Below, one piece after another: positions 51,210 to 59,956 of a DNA stretch of 64,000 nt. Position 1 is the stretch's first letter, and every line of letters begins with the position of its first letter. The DNA lies in contig CAZDWS010000001.1 of NCBI GenBank assembly GCA_964509295.1, positions 545,079 to 609,078 on the forward strand, read 5' to 3'. This DNA comes from JBGSQR01 sp964509295 (GTDB lineage: Bacteria; Desulfobacterota; Desulfuromonadia; Geobacterales; Pseudopelobacteraceae). The notes beneath the pieces are model-generated. The model had not been told where the DNA came from, ran no database searches, and was given only the letters and a program-made list of their open reading frames with translations. Position numbers and translations under genes: made by a program.

Positions 51210-53049
51210 TGTCTGTCTCCTGAATGTGTAATGCGGAATATATGTTTTCTGCTATGGTCCGGTTGATCCCCTCCACCGCCAAAATTTCTTCCAGTCCGGC
51301 TCCCTTCAGCCCCTGCAAACTTCCAAAGTGCTTCAACAGAGTTATTCGCCGCTTGGCCCCGATACCCGGTACCTGGTCTAGGGCAGAGGCGATACCTTCT
51401 TTGCTTCTCAGTTTTCGATGGTATTCTATGGCAAAACGGTGCGCTTCGTTTCTGATGGAGGCTAACAGCAACAGTTGTGGAGAGTTCTGTCGTAGTACTA
51501 CCGGGTTCCTGCGTCCCGGCAGGAACACACGCTCATTACTTTTCTGGATGGTATCCGAGGCGGCATTCGGGGCAACACGGCTTTTGGCAAGAGAAACCAG
51601 GTCGAAGCGTTCCTCCATTCCCAATCCACGAATAATCTCCAGCGCAGCATTCAGCTGTCCGATGCCGCCATCTACCACTACCAGGTCAGGCATGCCGTAA
51701 CTTTCCAGATTGTCCTCTCTGAAACGGCGTGAAAAGACCTCTGAGAGCATGGCAAAATCATCCTGCCCGGAAACCTGGCGGATACGGTAGTGTCGATAGA
51801 GTGTCTTGTTAGCTTTACCATCAGTAAATACAACACCACTGCCGACGGAAAAGCGTCCCTGGATAGTAGAAATGTCATAACACTCTATGCGTTGTGGCAA
51901 ACGCTCCAGATTCAGCCGCTTCTGGAGTTCCAGCAGGGTGGTATTAAGCGAAGCCATTTTCTCATCGCGTTCGTGGATGGCCGCTGCTGCATTTTTACTT
52001 GCTAATTCAACCATCTCCCTTTTAAGACCTCGTACCGGTCGCTGCAGGGCAACTTTTTTCCCTTTTATATCGGTAAGCAATTCAGCTAGCGCTGCCGCAT
52101 CTTCAATTTCCAGTGGTAAATGAATTTCTTCCGGAATGAATGTATCCTCGCTGTAGTAGCTGCGAACAAATTCGGAGATAGCCTGACTGTTTTCCAGCTC
52201 CCACTTCAATTCAAACAGACGGCTACCGGTTAATACCCCGCCACGAATGAAAAGCAGCGCTATCTCAAGCCGATCCTCATCGCGATGGAAGCCGATCACG
52301 TCACTATCTCCCCCGCTGGTAACCATTTTCTGTTTTTCAACGGTCAGCTGAATAGAGTGGAGCAGGTTGCGCCAACGGGCTGCTTCTTCGAATTGCAGAT
52401 CAGCAGAGGCAACAAGCATGCGTCGTTTAAACTCTGCAACAAGTTGATGATTTTTCCCCTCCAGAAACAGCATGGCGCCGTCCACCAGGCTGGCATAATC
52501 ATCAGGAGTAATCATGGACTTGCAGGGAGCACTGCATTGGCCGATCTGGTGATACAGGCAGGGGCGGTTGCGAGACATGCAGCGGGCCAGTGGATAATGG
52601 CGCAGCGGAAACATACGTTGCAATTGCCTCAAAACGTCCTTGGCTGCAGCTGCCGACGAATAGGGGCCGAAATAACGGGCGCCGTCGCGGGAGATCTTGC
52701 GAATAATGGTAAAGCGCGGAAACTGTTCTCTTGTATCGATACGCAGGGAAAAATAGGTTTTGTCATCTTTAAGGTTGAGATTGTAGCGGGGGCGATGTTG
52801 CTTAATGAGAGTGTTTTCCAGCAGTAGTGCTTCTTTTTCCGTGTCGGTCAGCATGACATCAATGTCTGCAACCTTGGCAACCAGAAACTTGATCTGGTAA
52901 CGTGAGTCGCCTGATGCTGCAAAGTACTGGCGTACACGCTGACGAAGGTTTCTGGCCTTGCCGATATAGATGATCGCGCCGCTGTTGTCCCGCATTATAT
53001 AGACACCCGGGGAGGCGGGGAAGTGGCGTATTTTATCCTCAATGTTCAT
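51202..53049 (-). CDS. uvrC: Excinuclease ABC subunit C
   Basis: The protein has 615 residues. The N-terminal GIY-YIG nuclease (SPGVYIMRDNSGAIIYIGKA near 12), the cysteine cluster CLYHQIGQCSAPC near 165, the UVR motif (FEEAARWRNLLHSI near 220), the RNase H-like C-terminal nuclease (CYDISTIQG, VVVDGGIGQLNAA) and the helix-hairpin-helix end (VPGIGAKRRITLLKHFG) are present. With UvrA/B it makes both cuts in nucleotide excision repair. It overlaps miaA by eight bases. Confidence 0.97.
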   Translation of the reverse strand: MNIEDKIRHFPASPGVYIMRDNSGAIIYIGKARNLRQRVRQYFAASGDSRYQIKFLVAKVADIDVMLTDTEKEALLLENTLIKQHRPRYNLNLKDDKTYFSLRIDTREQFPRFTIIRKISRDGARYFGPYSSAAAAKDVLRQLQRMFPLRHYPLARCMSRNRPCLYHQIGQCSAPCKSMITPDDYASLVDGAMLFLEGKNHQLVAEFKRRMLVASADLQFEEAARWRNLLHSIQLTVEKQKMVTSGGDSDVIGFHRDEDRLEIALLFIRGGVLTGSRLFELKWELENSQAISEFVRSYYSEDTFIPEEIHLPLEIEDAAALAELLTDIKGKKVALQRPVRGLKREMVELASKNAAAAIHERDEKMASLNTTLLELQKRLNLERLPQRIECYDISTIQGRFSVGSGVVFTDGKANKTLYRHYRIRQVSGQDDFAMLSEVFSRRFREDNLESYGMPDLVVVDGGIGQLNAALEIIRGLGMEERFDLVSLAKSRVAPNAASDTIQKSNERVFLPGRRNPVVLRQNSPQLLLLASIRNEAHRFAIEYHRKLRSKEGIASALDQVPGIGAKRRITLLKHFGSLQGLKGAGLEEILAVEGINRTIAENIYSALHIQETDIE

Positions 53050-53082
53050 GGCGGTATTCTAGCCGCATATTTAGTAAGTTAG

Positions 53083-53118
53083 AAGTTATTTTCTGTGTGT
53101 TCTGGCAGAAAATAACTT
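53083..53118 (+). terminator. Orphan terminator-like hairpin upstream of uvrC and amt
   Basis: AAGTTATTTTCTG (53083-53095) and CAGAAAATAACTT (53106-53118) form a perfect 13-pair stem with a ten-base loop and then TTTT. No plus-strand gene ends before it, so what it would stop is unclear. Confidence 0.5.
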
Positions 53119-53291
53119 TTTTAACGCACTTATCCTGTTTGTTAGGTCAATGGAATGGAAAGAAACTCTTTTTGATTCATGATGAGGAGTTTTGCCTAAT
53201 TATTGAGCAGCAAGATTAAAACAAAGGCAATTAAAAACTCAGCATATTTGAAATATGCATTGTTTACAGTTAGTTATCTGCATTAAAAAAT

Positions 53292-53307
53292 TGGCCATAA
53301 AATTGCT
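53292..53307 (+). promoter_or_regulatory. Sigma-54 (RpoN) promoter of the ammonium transporter gene
   Basis: TGGCCA, a five-base spacer and TTGCT place the GG and GC dinucleotides 12 bases apart, as in TGGCAC-N5-TTGC promoters. It lies 58 bases before the amt start; RNA would begin near 53318. This fits nitrogen control through RpoN and an NtrC-like activator. Confidence 0.75.
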
Positions 53308-53364
53308 TGAACGCTGATGCCCAAAGGCGGGCAATTATCACAGATACCAACGGGGGTAGTGAGT

Positions 53365-54585
53365 ATGGAGTCCATGTCTAGCTTGACTGGTCTTAAAAGT
53401 AGTGCTGATGTTCTTTTTCTGATGTTGGGTGCCGTAATGGTTTTTGCCATGCACGCCGGTTTCGCTTTTCTTGAAGTGGGAACGGTTCGTAAAAAAAATC
53501 AGGTCAATGCTTTTGTCAAAATTCTTACCGACTGGTCCGTTTCTACGGTCGTCTATTTTATCGTTGGTTTTCCTATTGCTTACGGCATATCTTTTCTCAA
53601 GCCAGCTAAAGATCTGCTGGGAACCACTCAGGGTTACGATCTTGTCCACTATTTCTTTCTACTCTGTTTTGCCGCTTGTATACCTGCTATAATCTCCGGT
53701 GGAATAGCCGAAAGAGCCAAGTTTTGGCCCCAGGTGATCGCAGGAGCAGTTTTTGCCGGTATAACCTACCCGCTTTTCGAATCCCTGATCTGGGGACAAA
53801 ATGCATCAGTACTTCAGGGCGTATTTAAATCTATCGGTGGTGCCGAGTTCCATGATTATGCCGGTTCGGTGGTTGTGCACTCCATCGGTGGCTGGATTGC
53901 CCTCCCTGCGGTCATAATTCTTGGCCCGCGTATGGGTCGATATGTGCGGGGCAAGTCACATCCGATTCCGGTCAGCAATATCCCTTTTCTTGCTTTGGGG
54001 TCATGGGTACTGGCCATTGGCTGGTTTGGATTCAATGTAATGAGTGCGGCCAACCTGGAAAAGATATCAGGCCTTGTAGCTGTTAATTCATTAATGGCAA
54101 TGGTCGGTGGTGTGCTGGCTGCTCTGGTTGCGGGAAAGAACGACCCCGGTTTTGTGCACAACGGAGCCCTGGCTGGGTTGATAGCTGTCTGTGCCGGAAG
54201 TGACATCATGCATCCGTTGGCTTCATTTCTAGTCGGTTGTATCGCTTCGGTTATCTTTGTGTATGGTTTTCAGTATGAACAGGAAAAGCTGAAAATTGAT
54301 GATGTGCTTGGTGTCTGGCCGCTTCATGGCGTGATCGGTTCATGGGGCGGCATAGCTGCCGGGATATTCGGCCAGGAGGCACTGGGTGGTATTGGTGGGG
54401 TTTCATTTGTTTCTCAGTTGTTGGGAAGTGCCGCTGCTATTGTGTTTGCGGTGCTAAGTGGCGTTTTGGTTTATGGAGCTTTGTCTAAAACCGTTGGTAT
54501 TCGCTTGAGTGATTCAGAGGAATACGCCGGAGCTGATATTGCAGTCCATAATATCGGTGCTTATCCGGAGGATCATATACGTTAA
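53365..54585 (+). CDS. amt: Ammonium transporter (Amt family)
   Basis: The protein has 406 residues from the ATG at 53365, preceded by GGGGG at proper distance; a longer frame opens upstream but lies ahead of any ribosome-binding site. About eleven membrane segments occur. Family residues include HAGFAFLEVGTVRKKNQ near 27, GGIAERAKFWPQ near 112, VVHSIGGWIALPAVIILGPR near 173 (pore His), and PLHGVIGSWGGIAAG near 320 (second pore His). No glnK regulator gene is next to it, which is unusual. Expression is probably from the sigma-54-type promoter upstream. Confidence 0.95.
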   Translation: MESMSSLTGLKSSADVLFLMLGAVMVFAMHAGFAFLEVGTVRKKNQVNAFVKILTDWSVSTVVYFIVGFPIAYGISFLKPAKDLLGTTQGYDLVHYFFLLCFAACIPAIISGGIAERAKFWPQVIAGAVFAGITYPLFESLIWGQNASVLQGVFKSIGGAEFHDYAGSVVVHSIGGWIALPAVIILGPRMGRYVRGKSHPIPVSNIPFLALGSWVLAIGWFGFNVMSAANLEKISGLVAVNSLMAMVGGVLAALVAGKNDPGFVHNGALAGLIAVCAGSDIMHPLASFLVGCIASVIFVYGFQYEQEKLKIDDVLGVWPLHGVIGSWGGIAAGIFGQEALGGIGGVSFVSQLLGSAAAIVFAVLSGVLVYGALSKTVGIRLSDSEEYAGADIAVHNIGAYPEDHIR

Positions 54586-54589
54586 TACA

Positions 54590-54632
54590 AAGTGCTTGAA
54601 GATGGGCAATTCGATTGTTGTCTCAAGCACTT
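54590..54632 (+). terminator. Hairpin after amt
   Basis: AAGTGCTTGA (54590-54599) pairs with TCAAGCACTT (54623-54632), with a smaller CAAT/ATTG stem inside the loop. The T run that follows is weak. It may terminate the amt transcript. Confidence 0.45.
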
Positions 54633-54649
54633 ATTGACCTTTTCTTTCG

Positions 54650-54678
54650 TTGACAAGGGCCGGTAGAGGTGCTATTTA
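54650..54678 (+). promoter_or_regulatory. Candidate promoter for the TPR/coiled-coil gene
   Basis: A perfect TTGACA (54650-54655) is followed after 17 bases by TATTTA (54673-54678, three of six -10 matches). If used, it favours the GTG at 54753 as start, because the alternative GTG at 54669 would lie inside the promoter. Confidence 0.4.
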
Positions 54679-54752
54679 AAAGGCATTTTATTGCACTAAT
54701 TTATGCTCTCCGTGCCCTTTGTTCAGCGCCGGCCAAGAAGAGGTCAACCAAC

Positions 54753-57700
54753 GTGAAATTATCGAAATTATGCCGCAACACACTGATCCGTTTTTTGTCT
54801 GCATTGGCAATAATTTCATCTCTCCTGGTTCAGCCGGGAATTTGCCAGGATGCTGAAGATTCCCAGGTATTTATCTCCGGTTTCAACGCCTATCAGCAGA
54901 AGGATTACGCTACCACAATCAAAAAAATGAACGAGGTGCTGAAAAAGTACCCCGATACACCCCTCCGTGATATGACACTGTTCTGGTTGGCCCGGGCTTA
55001 TTACAAGAGCGGCAATCAACAGGATGCTGCCCGTTATATGTCCCAGTTTACTAAAGAGTTTCCGGATAACCCCTTAAAAGGAACAGTTGAAGAAGAGTTG
55101 CTAACACTGGCGGCTCAGCAGGATAAGAGCGAAAAAAGTTCTACTGTTGTGCCGGCTAAACTGGCTGATAAGCAGGCCGAGGCACAGAAAGCAGCTGCGG
55201 CTAAAAAACAGCTTGCCAAAGAGCAGGCTGAGAATCAACGCCAGGTGGCACTACAGAAAGAACAGCAGCGACTTGCGGCAATCAGGGCAGAAGAGGAACG
55301 CGTGGCCAGTGTAAAGGCCGCCGAGCTGAAACTTGCGGCAGAGAAGTCCGAGTTGCAACGGTTGGCTGTAATTAAGGCAGAGGAAGAGCGTGTTAATGCT
55401 GAAAAGATAGAGCAGGCCAGGCTGCAGGCGCAAAAGCTGGAACAGGAGCGCGCTGCTGTAGTCGCAGCTGAAGCCGCCAGGCAGGCCGAATTGCAGAAAG
55501 AGCAGATACGTTTGGCTACTGCAAAGGTTGAACAGGAAAAAATTGCTGCTGAACAGGCTGCTCAGCTGAAGCTGGCTGAAGAACAGAAAAAGCTGGCTGC
55601 ACTAAAGGCAGAGGAAGAGCGTGTTAATGCTGAAAAGGTAGAGCAGGCCAGGCTGCAGGCGCAAAAGGTCGAACAGGAGCGAGTTGCTGTAGTTGCTGCT
55701 GAGGCCGCCAAGCAGGCTGAATTGCAAAAAGAGCAGATGCGTCTTGCTGCTGCCAGGGCTGAAGAAGAGCATCTTGCCCAGGAAACTGCCAATAAACAGC
55801 ATCAGGCAGAACTTGATGCCGAGCTTGCCCGTCTTGCAGCAGTTAAGGCTGCGGAGGAAAAGGCGCTGGCTGAAAAAGCCGAGCAGACCCGTGTTGCAGC
55901 CATTGCCGCAGAAGCTGAAAAACGTGCCGCATTGCAGAGGGAACAGGAGCGACTTGCTGCTGCCAAACTGGCAGAAGAAAAGGCTGCCGGTGAAAAAGCT
56001 GCGCAACTCAAGCAGGAAGCCGAGAAGGCAGAACAACAGAAATTGATTGCCCTTAAGGCTGAGCAGGAGCGTGCCCGGGTTGCCAAGGCCGAGAATGATC
56101 GTTTGGCGGCGGAAAAGATCCTGGCCCAGCAGCGTCAGAACGAAGAGCGTATCCGTACCGAAAAATCCGCCATGAAAGAGCAGGCGATTGCTCAATATAA
56201 GACGGTCATTGAAAAGTACCCCAATACCAGGGCGGCATCAGCCGCAGCTGCTAAGTTAAAAGAGCTGGGTGTCGCAGTGCCTGCCGCAATGGTTGCAGCT
56301 GCTGTTGAGCAGCCGGAAAACGCCCAGGTGCTGAAAGTTGAAGTTGCACAGTTTGGCAGTTTTGATTTCAATCTGGTTGCCGCTCCCAAAACATATGATG
56401 TAGCTCATCGCATTACACTCCCTTTTGAAGTAACCAACCGTGGAAACGGGAATGACTCGTTCTATCTTGAGTCTGGTTTTCCTGCGGAATACGGTTCAGG
56501 CTTTGCTGAGCAAAGCTCTTCTGATAAAGCTATTAACCAGACACCATCACTGGCACCGGGAGAAACTTTTAAAGGTCTGGTGACATTGTCAATTCCGGCT
56601 GGAGCCATTGACGGATTGAGGATTACGCACCCTGTAAAAGTAGCTTCACGTTTTATGGGTGAGGCCACACAGTCGCGTGAGATCAGTTTGATCGCGGCTT
56701 CTCCGCTGCTTCGCTCAGTAATCAAATCTGATAAAACCGAGTTGCTGCCTGGTGAAAGGATCTCTTATCGCGTTGCCGTGCTGAATGTCGGTTCGACAAC
56801 CGCCAGAAATGTATCAATCCGTTTAAACTTCCCGCCACAGCTGGAGCCTTTAGATTATGCCGCTGCCGGATTCAAGCAGGAGATGAAAGCGGCTCTTGTT
56901 ATGGACGGCCAGGAGATCAAATCAGGAGAAAACAGGGAATTTACTGTAGCATTCCAGCTAAAGGATGATTCTCTTGCAGGGCAGGAGCTGATTGCCCGGG
57001 CTGAACTGATTAATAATCCGTTAAACACAACGGCCACTTTTGTTTCAAATGTAGCCAGGGTCAAGCCGATGAATGGTATCAAGGTCGGTGCGGGCCCAGG
57101 GCGGCTGGTCGTTATTCCCGGCCAGACGATTACAGTGCCGATAGTTGTGACCAATACCGGTAACGTACGAGACAAATTCAATATTTCAACCAGCTTTAAA
57201 GGTGCAGCAGAAACAACAGTTTTCCTTGACATGAATCGCGACGGTATCAGACAACCGACAGAACAGGTTGTTTCTTCAATAGGTCCTCTGGAGCCTAAAG
57301 AAGAGGTAGGTGTAGCAATAGAGATAAAAACAATACGTAACTCCGCTGATGGTACTGAAGGCGCTGTGCAGACCGTGTTGACCTCAGAAGGTAACCCTTC
57401 ACAGTCCGGAACGGCATCAGCCAGTCTTGTTTATTCCAGGCCGGTATTGCAGATGTCTGTAGTTGGTCGTGACAGTCGGCTTAAGCCTGGGGAAATTGCC
57501 ACTTTTGAGCTGAATCTGGTTAACCGGGGTTCTAACCTGGCGCGTACCGTTGAGTTGCAGAGTAACTGGCCTGCCCAGCTGGAATTGATTGCTGCTGAAC
57601 CTGCCAATAGTGTCGGCAATGCCAGTGGTTTTCAATGGAAATTCCTGGAACTGGGGGCTGGCGAGAAGAAAACGATTCGGGTTTCTTTCAGGGTTAAGGC

Positions 57701-57776
57701 CGGCATTGGCGTCGGAACCAGTATGCAGGTAAAGAATATAATGACCTATGAAGATCAACTGGGGAACAGGTACTGA
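54753..57776 (+). CDS. Large exported TPR - coiled-coil - Ig-like protein
   Basis: The protein has about 1007 residues from GTG 54753 (AAGAAGAGG upstream); a GTG at 54669 is also in frame. A signal peptide (FLSALAIISSLLVQPGICQ) is followed by a TPR pair (YQQKDYATTIKKMNEVLKKY, LARAYYKSGNQQDAA) like BamD/CpoB, then ~380 residues of Ala/Glu/Lys/Gln-rich coiled coil with repeats of 77 residues (KAEEERVNAEK). A second short TPR-like segment (AIAQYKTVIEKYPNT) and about three DUF11/CARDB-like beta domains (GERISYRVAVLNVGSTT, IVVTNTGNVRDKFN, FELNLVNRGSNLARTV) follow. Likely an elongated periplasmic or cell-surface scaffold. The function is unknown. A LysM gene follows with its start 1 base after the stop. 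Confidence 0.8.
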   Translation: MKLSKLCRNTLIRFLSALAIISSLLVQPGICQDAEDSQVFISGFNAYQQKDYATTIKKMNEVLKKYPDTPLRDMTLFWLARAYYKSGNQQDAARYMSQFTKEFPDNPLKGTVEEELLTLAAQQDKSEKSSTVVPAKLADKQAEAQKAAAAKKQLAKEQAENQRQVALQKEQQRLAAIRAEEERVASVKAAELKLAAEKSELQRLAVIKAEEERVNAEKIEQARLQAQKLEQERAAVVAAEAARQAELQKEQIRLATAKVEQEKIAAEQAAQLKLAEEQKKLAALKAEEERVNAEKVEQARLQAQKVEQERVAVVAAEAAKQAELQKEQMRLAAARAEEEHLAQETANKQHQAELDAELARLAAVKAAEEKALAEKAEQTRVAAIAAEAEKRAALQREQERLAAAKLAEEKAAGEKAAQLKQEAEKAEQQKLIALKAEQERARVAKAENDRLAAEKILAQQRQNEERIRTEKSAMKEQAIAQYKTVIEKYPNTRAASAAAAKLKELGVAVPAAMVAAAVEQPENAQVLKVEVAQFGSFDFNLVAAPKTYDVAHRITLPFEVTNRGNGNDSFYLESGFPAEYGSGFAEQSSSDKAINQTPSLAPGETFKGLVTLSIPAGAIDGLRITHPVKVASRFMGEATQSREISLIAASPLLRSVIKSDKTELLPGERISYRVAVLNVGSTTARNVSIRLNFPPQLEPLDYAAAGFKQEMKAALVMDGQEIKSGENREFTVAFQLKDDSLAGQELIARAELINNPLNTTATFVSNVARVKPMNGIKVGAGPGRLVVIPGQTITVPIVVTNTGNVRDKFNISTSFKGAAETTVFLDMNRDGIRQPTEQVVSSIGPLEPKEEVGVAIEIKTIRNSADGTEGAVQTVLTSEGNPSQSGTASASLVYSRPVLQMSVVGRDSRLKPGEIATFELNLVNRGSNLARTVELQSNWPAQLELIAAEPANSVGNASGFQWKFLELGAGEKKTIRVSFRVKAGIGVGTSMQVKNIMTYEDQLGNRY
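55374..55748 (+). repeat. Tandem 231-base repeat within the coiled-coil gene
   Basis: The stretch near 55374-55517 recurs near 55605-55748 with close identity, offset by 231 bases (77 codons); further, more diverged copies follow to about 56090. The repeat encodes the KAEEERVNAEK coiled-coil unit and suggests recent duplication. Confidence 0.75.
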
Positions 57777-57777
57777 A

Positions 57778-58410
57778 ATGACTCAACGCGCTTGCGGAAT
57801 GGCACTAATACTGGCTTTACTTTCGATTGCTTCAACTGCAATGAGCCAGCAGTATTATCTTTATTCGCCAAAAGAAGCTTCCGTTGAAGCCAAGGCAAAT
57901 AAAACAGACAGAGAAATACTGGTTAGTGAGATAGTTATTAAAAAAGGTGATACCCTTTCCGGTATTTCGCGTAAATACAGTGGTAAAGGATCTTATTTCC
58001 CACAGATTCTGCTTTTTAATGAAATTATGAACCCCAACCTGATTCGTGCCGGTGCTTTGCTCCGGGTGCCGGTAAAAAGAAATTTGGCTGTAGTGACGGA
58101 ATTAAAATCCAGAGTTAAATTGACGGCTAAAACATCAACACCAAAAGAAGCTGCGATCACACCGTCTGCGCCAGTCTATGGAAGCAACACTATGGTCAAG
58201 CCGGTCAAGGTAGAAAAACCTGTCTCTGCAGATCAAAAAACCGGTGAGCAGCAGCTTTTCGACCAGGCCTTTGGTGCTTTTAGTTCCGGTAATTGTTCTG
58301 CTGCTATCGCCATTTTTGATAAGATTCTGGCGGCCAATCCGGACTCTTCATTTGCTGCTGATGCCTCCCTTTATAAAGCAGACTGTCTTCTTAAAATGTC
58401 CGGACAATGA
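57778..58410 (+). CDS. Exported LysM-domain protein with TPR-like C-terminus
   Basis: The protein has 210 residues from the ATG at 57778; a signal peptide (GMALILALLSIASTAMSQ) follows directly. A LysM domain lies at ~50-95 (IKKGDTLSGISRKYSGKG, MNPNLIRAGALLRVPV), which should bind peptidoglycan. After a Lys/Thr/Pro-rich linker, the C-terminus (QLFDQAFGAFSSGNCSAAI) resembles a TPR. It starts one base after the stop of the coiled-coil protein gene, so they probably form a pair anchored to the cell wall. Confidence 0.85.
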   Translation: MTQRACGMALILALLSIASTAMSQQYYLYSPKEASVEAKANKTDREILVSEIVIKKGDTLSGISRKYSGKGSYFPQILLFNEIMNPNLIRAGALLRVPVKRNLAVVTELKSRVKLTAKTSTPKEAAITPSAPVYGSNTMVKPVKVEKPVSADQKTGEQQLFDQAFGAFSSGNCSAAIAIFDKILAANPDSSFAADASLYKADCLLKMSGQ

Positions 58411-58429
58411 TTTTTGCCTGATAAACGTA

Positions 58430-58464
58430 AAAAGGGGGCTACGTACATAACGTAGCCCCCTTTT
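58430..58464. terminator. Bidirectional terminator after the LysM gene
   Basis: AAAAGGGGGCTACGT and its exact complement (58430-58444, 58450-58464) form a 15-pair stem with a five-base loop, with A and T runs on either side. It serves the LysM gene and the converging gene at 58499. Confidence 0.93.
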
Positions 58465-58498
58465 GGTTAAAAATGAGGATTGTTGAAAGTCTGCAAAT

Positions 58499-59806
58499 TT
58501 ATTTCCAAGTAACTACAAAAGCCCTCATCTTTGAACTTTCAGTGTCCACATATTGAACCATGGTCAAGTCCTCTGTTAACCTTCCCCGCCTGATTTCATA
58601 ACCGTCCTTCTTCTCAGTCAGTTCAACCGTGAATTTTGGGGATTTGACAATTTGTTTGAGTATGTCGAACATGAACTGATTGGACATACCTTTGCCTTCT
58701 CGGTCAATGACCTGTATGGCTTTGATGCCACCACCTTCACGAAAAACCTTGAAGTCTTTTTTGCTGCCTTTGTACAGCTCCCAGCCAGGATTGGTTTTTC
58801 CGTAACTGCTATCAAGCTTTCCTGCAGGTACGAAGTCCGGTAGTTTTGTTAAACGATTAGGTGCGGCCTCTTTGATTGGGACAGGGGCAGGCGCTGGCAC
58901 CGGTGGTGCATTGATGGCTTTTTCAGCCGGTACAACAACTGCAGGCGTAGTTTTATTGTCTGGCACTGCAACAGGTGAAGCAGGTGCAATGTCGACCGTT
59001 TTAGGTTGTGAAATGTATTGCTGGAGCATGGTCACAGCAACAACTATTGCAAGTACAGGTAGGGCCCAAAACAGTAATGTCACCCACCGTGGGCGTGTTT
59101 GAGCCGCTTCGATGTCTGTTGCATTCTCCTGGAGTTCGGACCAGTGTCCTGATTTGTTTTCCGGTTCGTTTGAGGGCATATTGCTGACCGCACTATCAAA
59201 AGAGCTGGTAAATTCAGAATACACGGAAAGCGGGCTTCGCCTGGAGTAAATAATACCTTGCTCTTCCAGAGAGTTATCGTTAGCTGTATTCTCGGCTGTT
59301 GGAATCTTCTGAATTTGCATTTCCGGGGAGGCTGGTTCTGTCTGACCAGATTCTTTACTCTCATTGATAATAGGAATTGATGTGAAAACATTATGCAGCT
59401 CATCTGCAGGTTGTGCCGGGTTTATCCGATCTGTTTTAGCCTGATGCGGTTCGTTATTAAGAATATCCTTGATCGCTTCAAAGAGCTGGTTGTCGTCAAG
59501 AGAGGTGTCAATGTGCCCTTGATACAGTTTGAGTACCTCTTCGTTGGTCTGCTCTTTTGTACTCAGCAATATGAAGCGGCTACGTTTTTTGCCGAGCTGT
59601 TTTTTTAAGTGCATCAGGAGAATTTCGGGAGAAAAGCCGGAAAGATGGGTTTGAACAAAAATAAATGCCGGTTTTTCAGCAATTATTTCCTGTGCTCCAT
59701 TTTCAAGGCTGGTAGAAACCCGCAAGCGCATATCCGGCTCTTCAGCCATTCTGGAAAAGACTTTTCTCAAGCGCGGGATATCGGTTATTAAAAGCAGTTC
59801 AGTCAA
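58499..59806 (-). CDS. Membrane protein with degenerate receiver domain
   Basis: The protein has about 435 residues from a TTG at 59806 with AGGAGA six bases upstream. The first ~120 residues have a receiver-like order (TELLLITDIPRLRKVF, PAFIFVQTHLSG, SRFILLSTKEQ), but the phospho-acceptor position reads Gln (FVQ) instead of Asp, and only one of the usual acidic pair is kept, so it is probably not phosphorylated. After a Glu/Ser/Asn-rich linker comes one membrane segment (WVTLLFWALPVLAIVVAVTM, ~250), a Pro/Ala-rich stretch, and a C-terminal domain ending VQYVDTESSKMRAFVVTWK. Function unknown. Confidence 0.65.
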   Translation of the reverse strand: MTELLLITDIPRLRKVFSRMAEEPDMRLRVSTSLENGAQEIIAEKPAFIFVQTHLSGFSPEILLMHLKKQLGKKRSRFILLSTKEQTNEEVLKLYQGHIDTSLDDNQLFEAIKDILNNEPHQAKTDRINPAQPADELHNVFTSIPIINESKESGQTEPASPEMQIQKIPTAENTANDNSLEEQGIIYSRRSPLSVYSEFTSSFDSAVSNMPSNEPENKSGHWSELQENATDIEAAQTRPRWVTLLFWALPVLAIVVAVTMLQQYISQPKTVDIAPASPVAVPDNKTTPAVVVPAEKAINAPPVPAPAPVPIKEAAPNRLTKLPDFVPAGKLDSSYGKTNPGWELYKGSKKDFKVFREGGGIKAIQVIDREGKGMSNQFMFDILKQIVKSPKFTVELTEKKDGYEIRRGRLTEDLTMVQYVDTESSKMRAFVVTWK

Positions 59807-59904
59807 AACAGTTCTCCTGATTAATTCAATTATTGTACGGTATCGTAACCGGGTTATCAACTGGATTGTTCGCTTTGCTATATCAAATCGGTCTTGCGCA
59901 GTAC

Positions 59905-59913
59905 TGATATAAT
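59905..59913 (+). promoter_or_regulatory. Extended -10 promoter of the flavoprotein gene
   Basis: TGATATAAT at 59905-59913 is a perfect TGnTATAAT extended -10 element, 43 bases before the glcD-like start. The -35 region (AAATCG) is poor, which fits extended -10 promoters. Confidence 0.6.
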
Positions 59914-59956
59914 CATGTATCGTTAAAGTCTAAACAGGATGTTGTAAGGAGAAAGA

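Larger units (their letters stand above)
53050..53364. other. 315-base divergent intergenic region between uvrC and amt
   Basis: It holds an orphan terminator-like hairpin (53083-53118) and a sigma-54-type promoter near the amt end (53292-53307). No reading frame looks coding. The middle, about 53125-53285, is AT-rich and I see no clear NtrC site or RNA gene in it. Confidence 0.6.

Noticed and set aside
52285..52827. Long open frame antisense to uvrC
   Set aside because: It has no family resemblance or ribosome-binding site and lies opposite well-conserved uvrC sequence.
54669..54752. Earlier GTG start (54669) for the TPR/coiled-coil protein
   Set aside because: It lies inside a likely promoter, its AGAGG abuts the codon, and the added residues delay the signal peptide.
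55374..56090. CRISPR-like or satellite repeats
   Set aside because: The repeats are in frame, encode a coiled coil, and have no spacers of uniform length.
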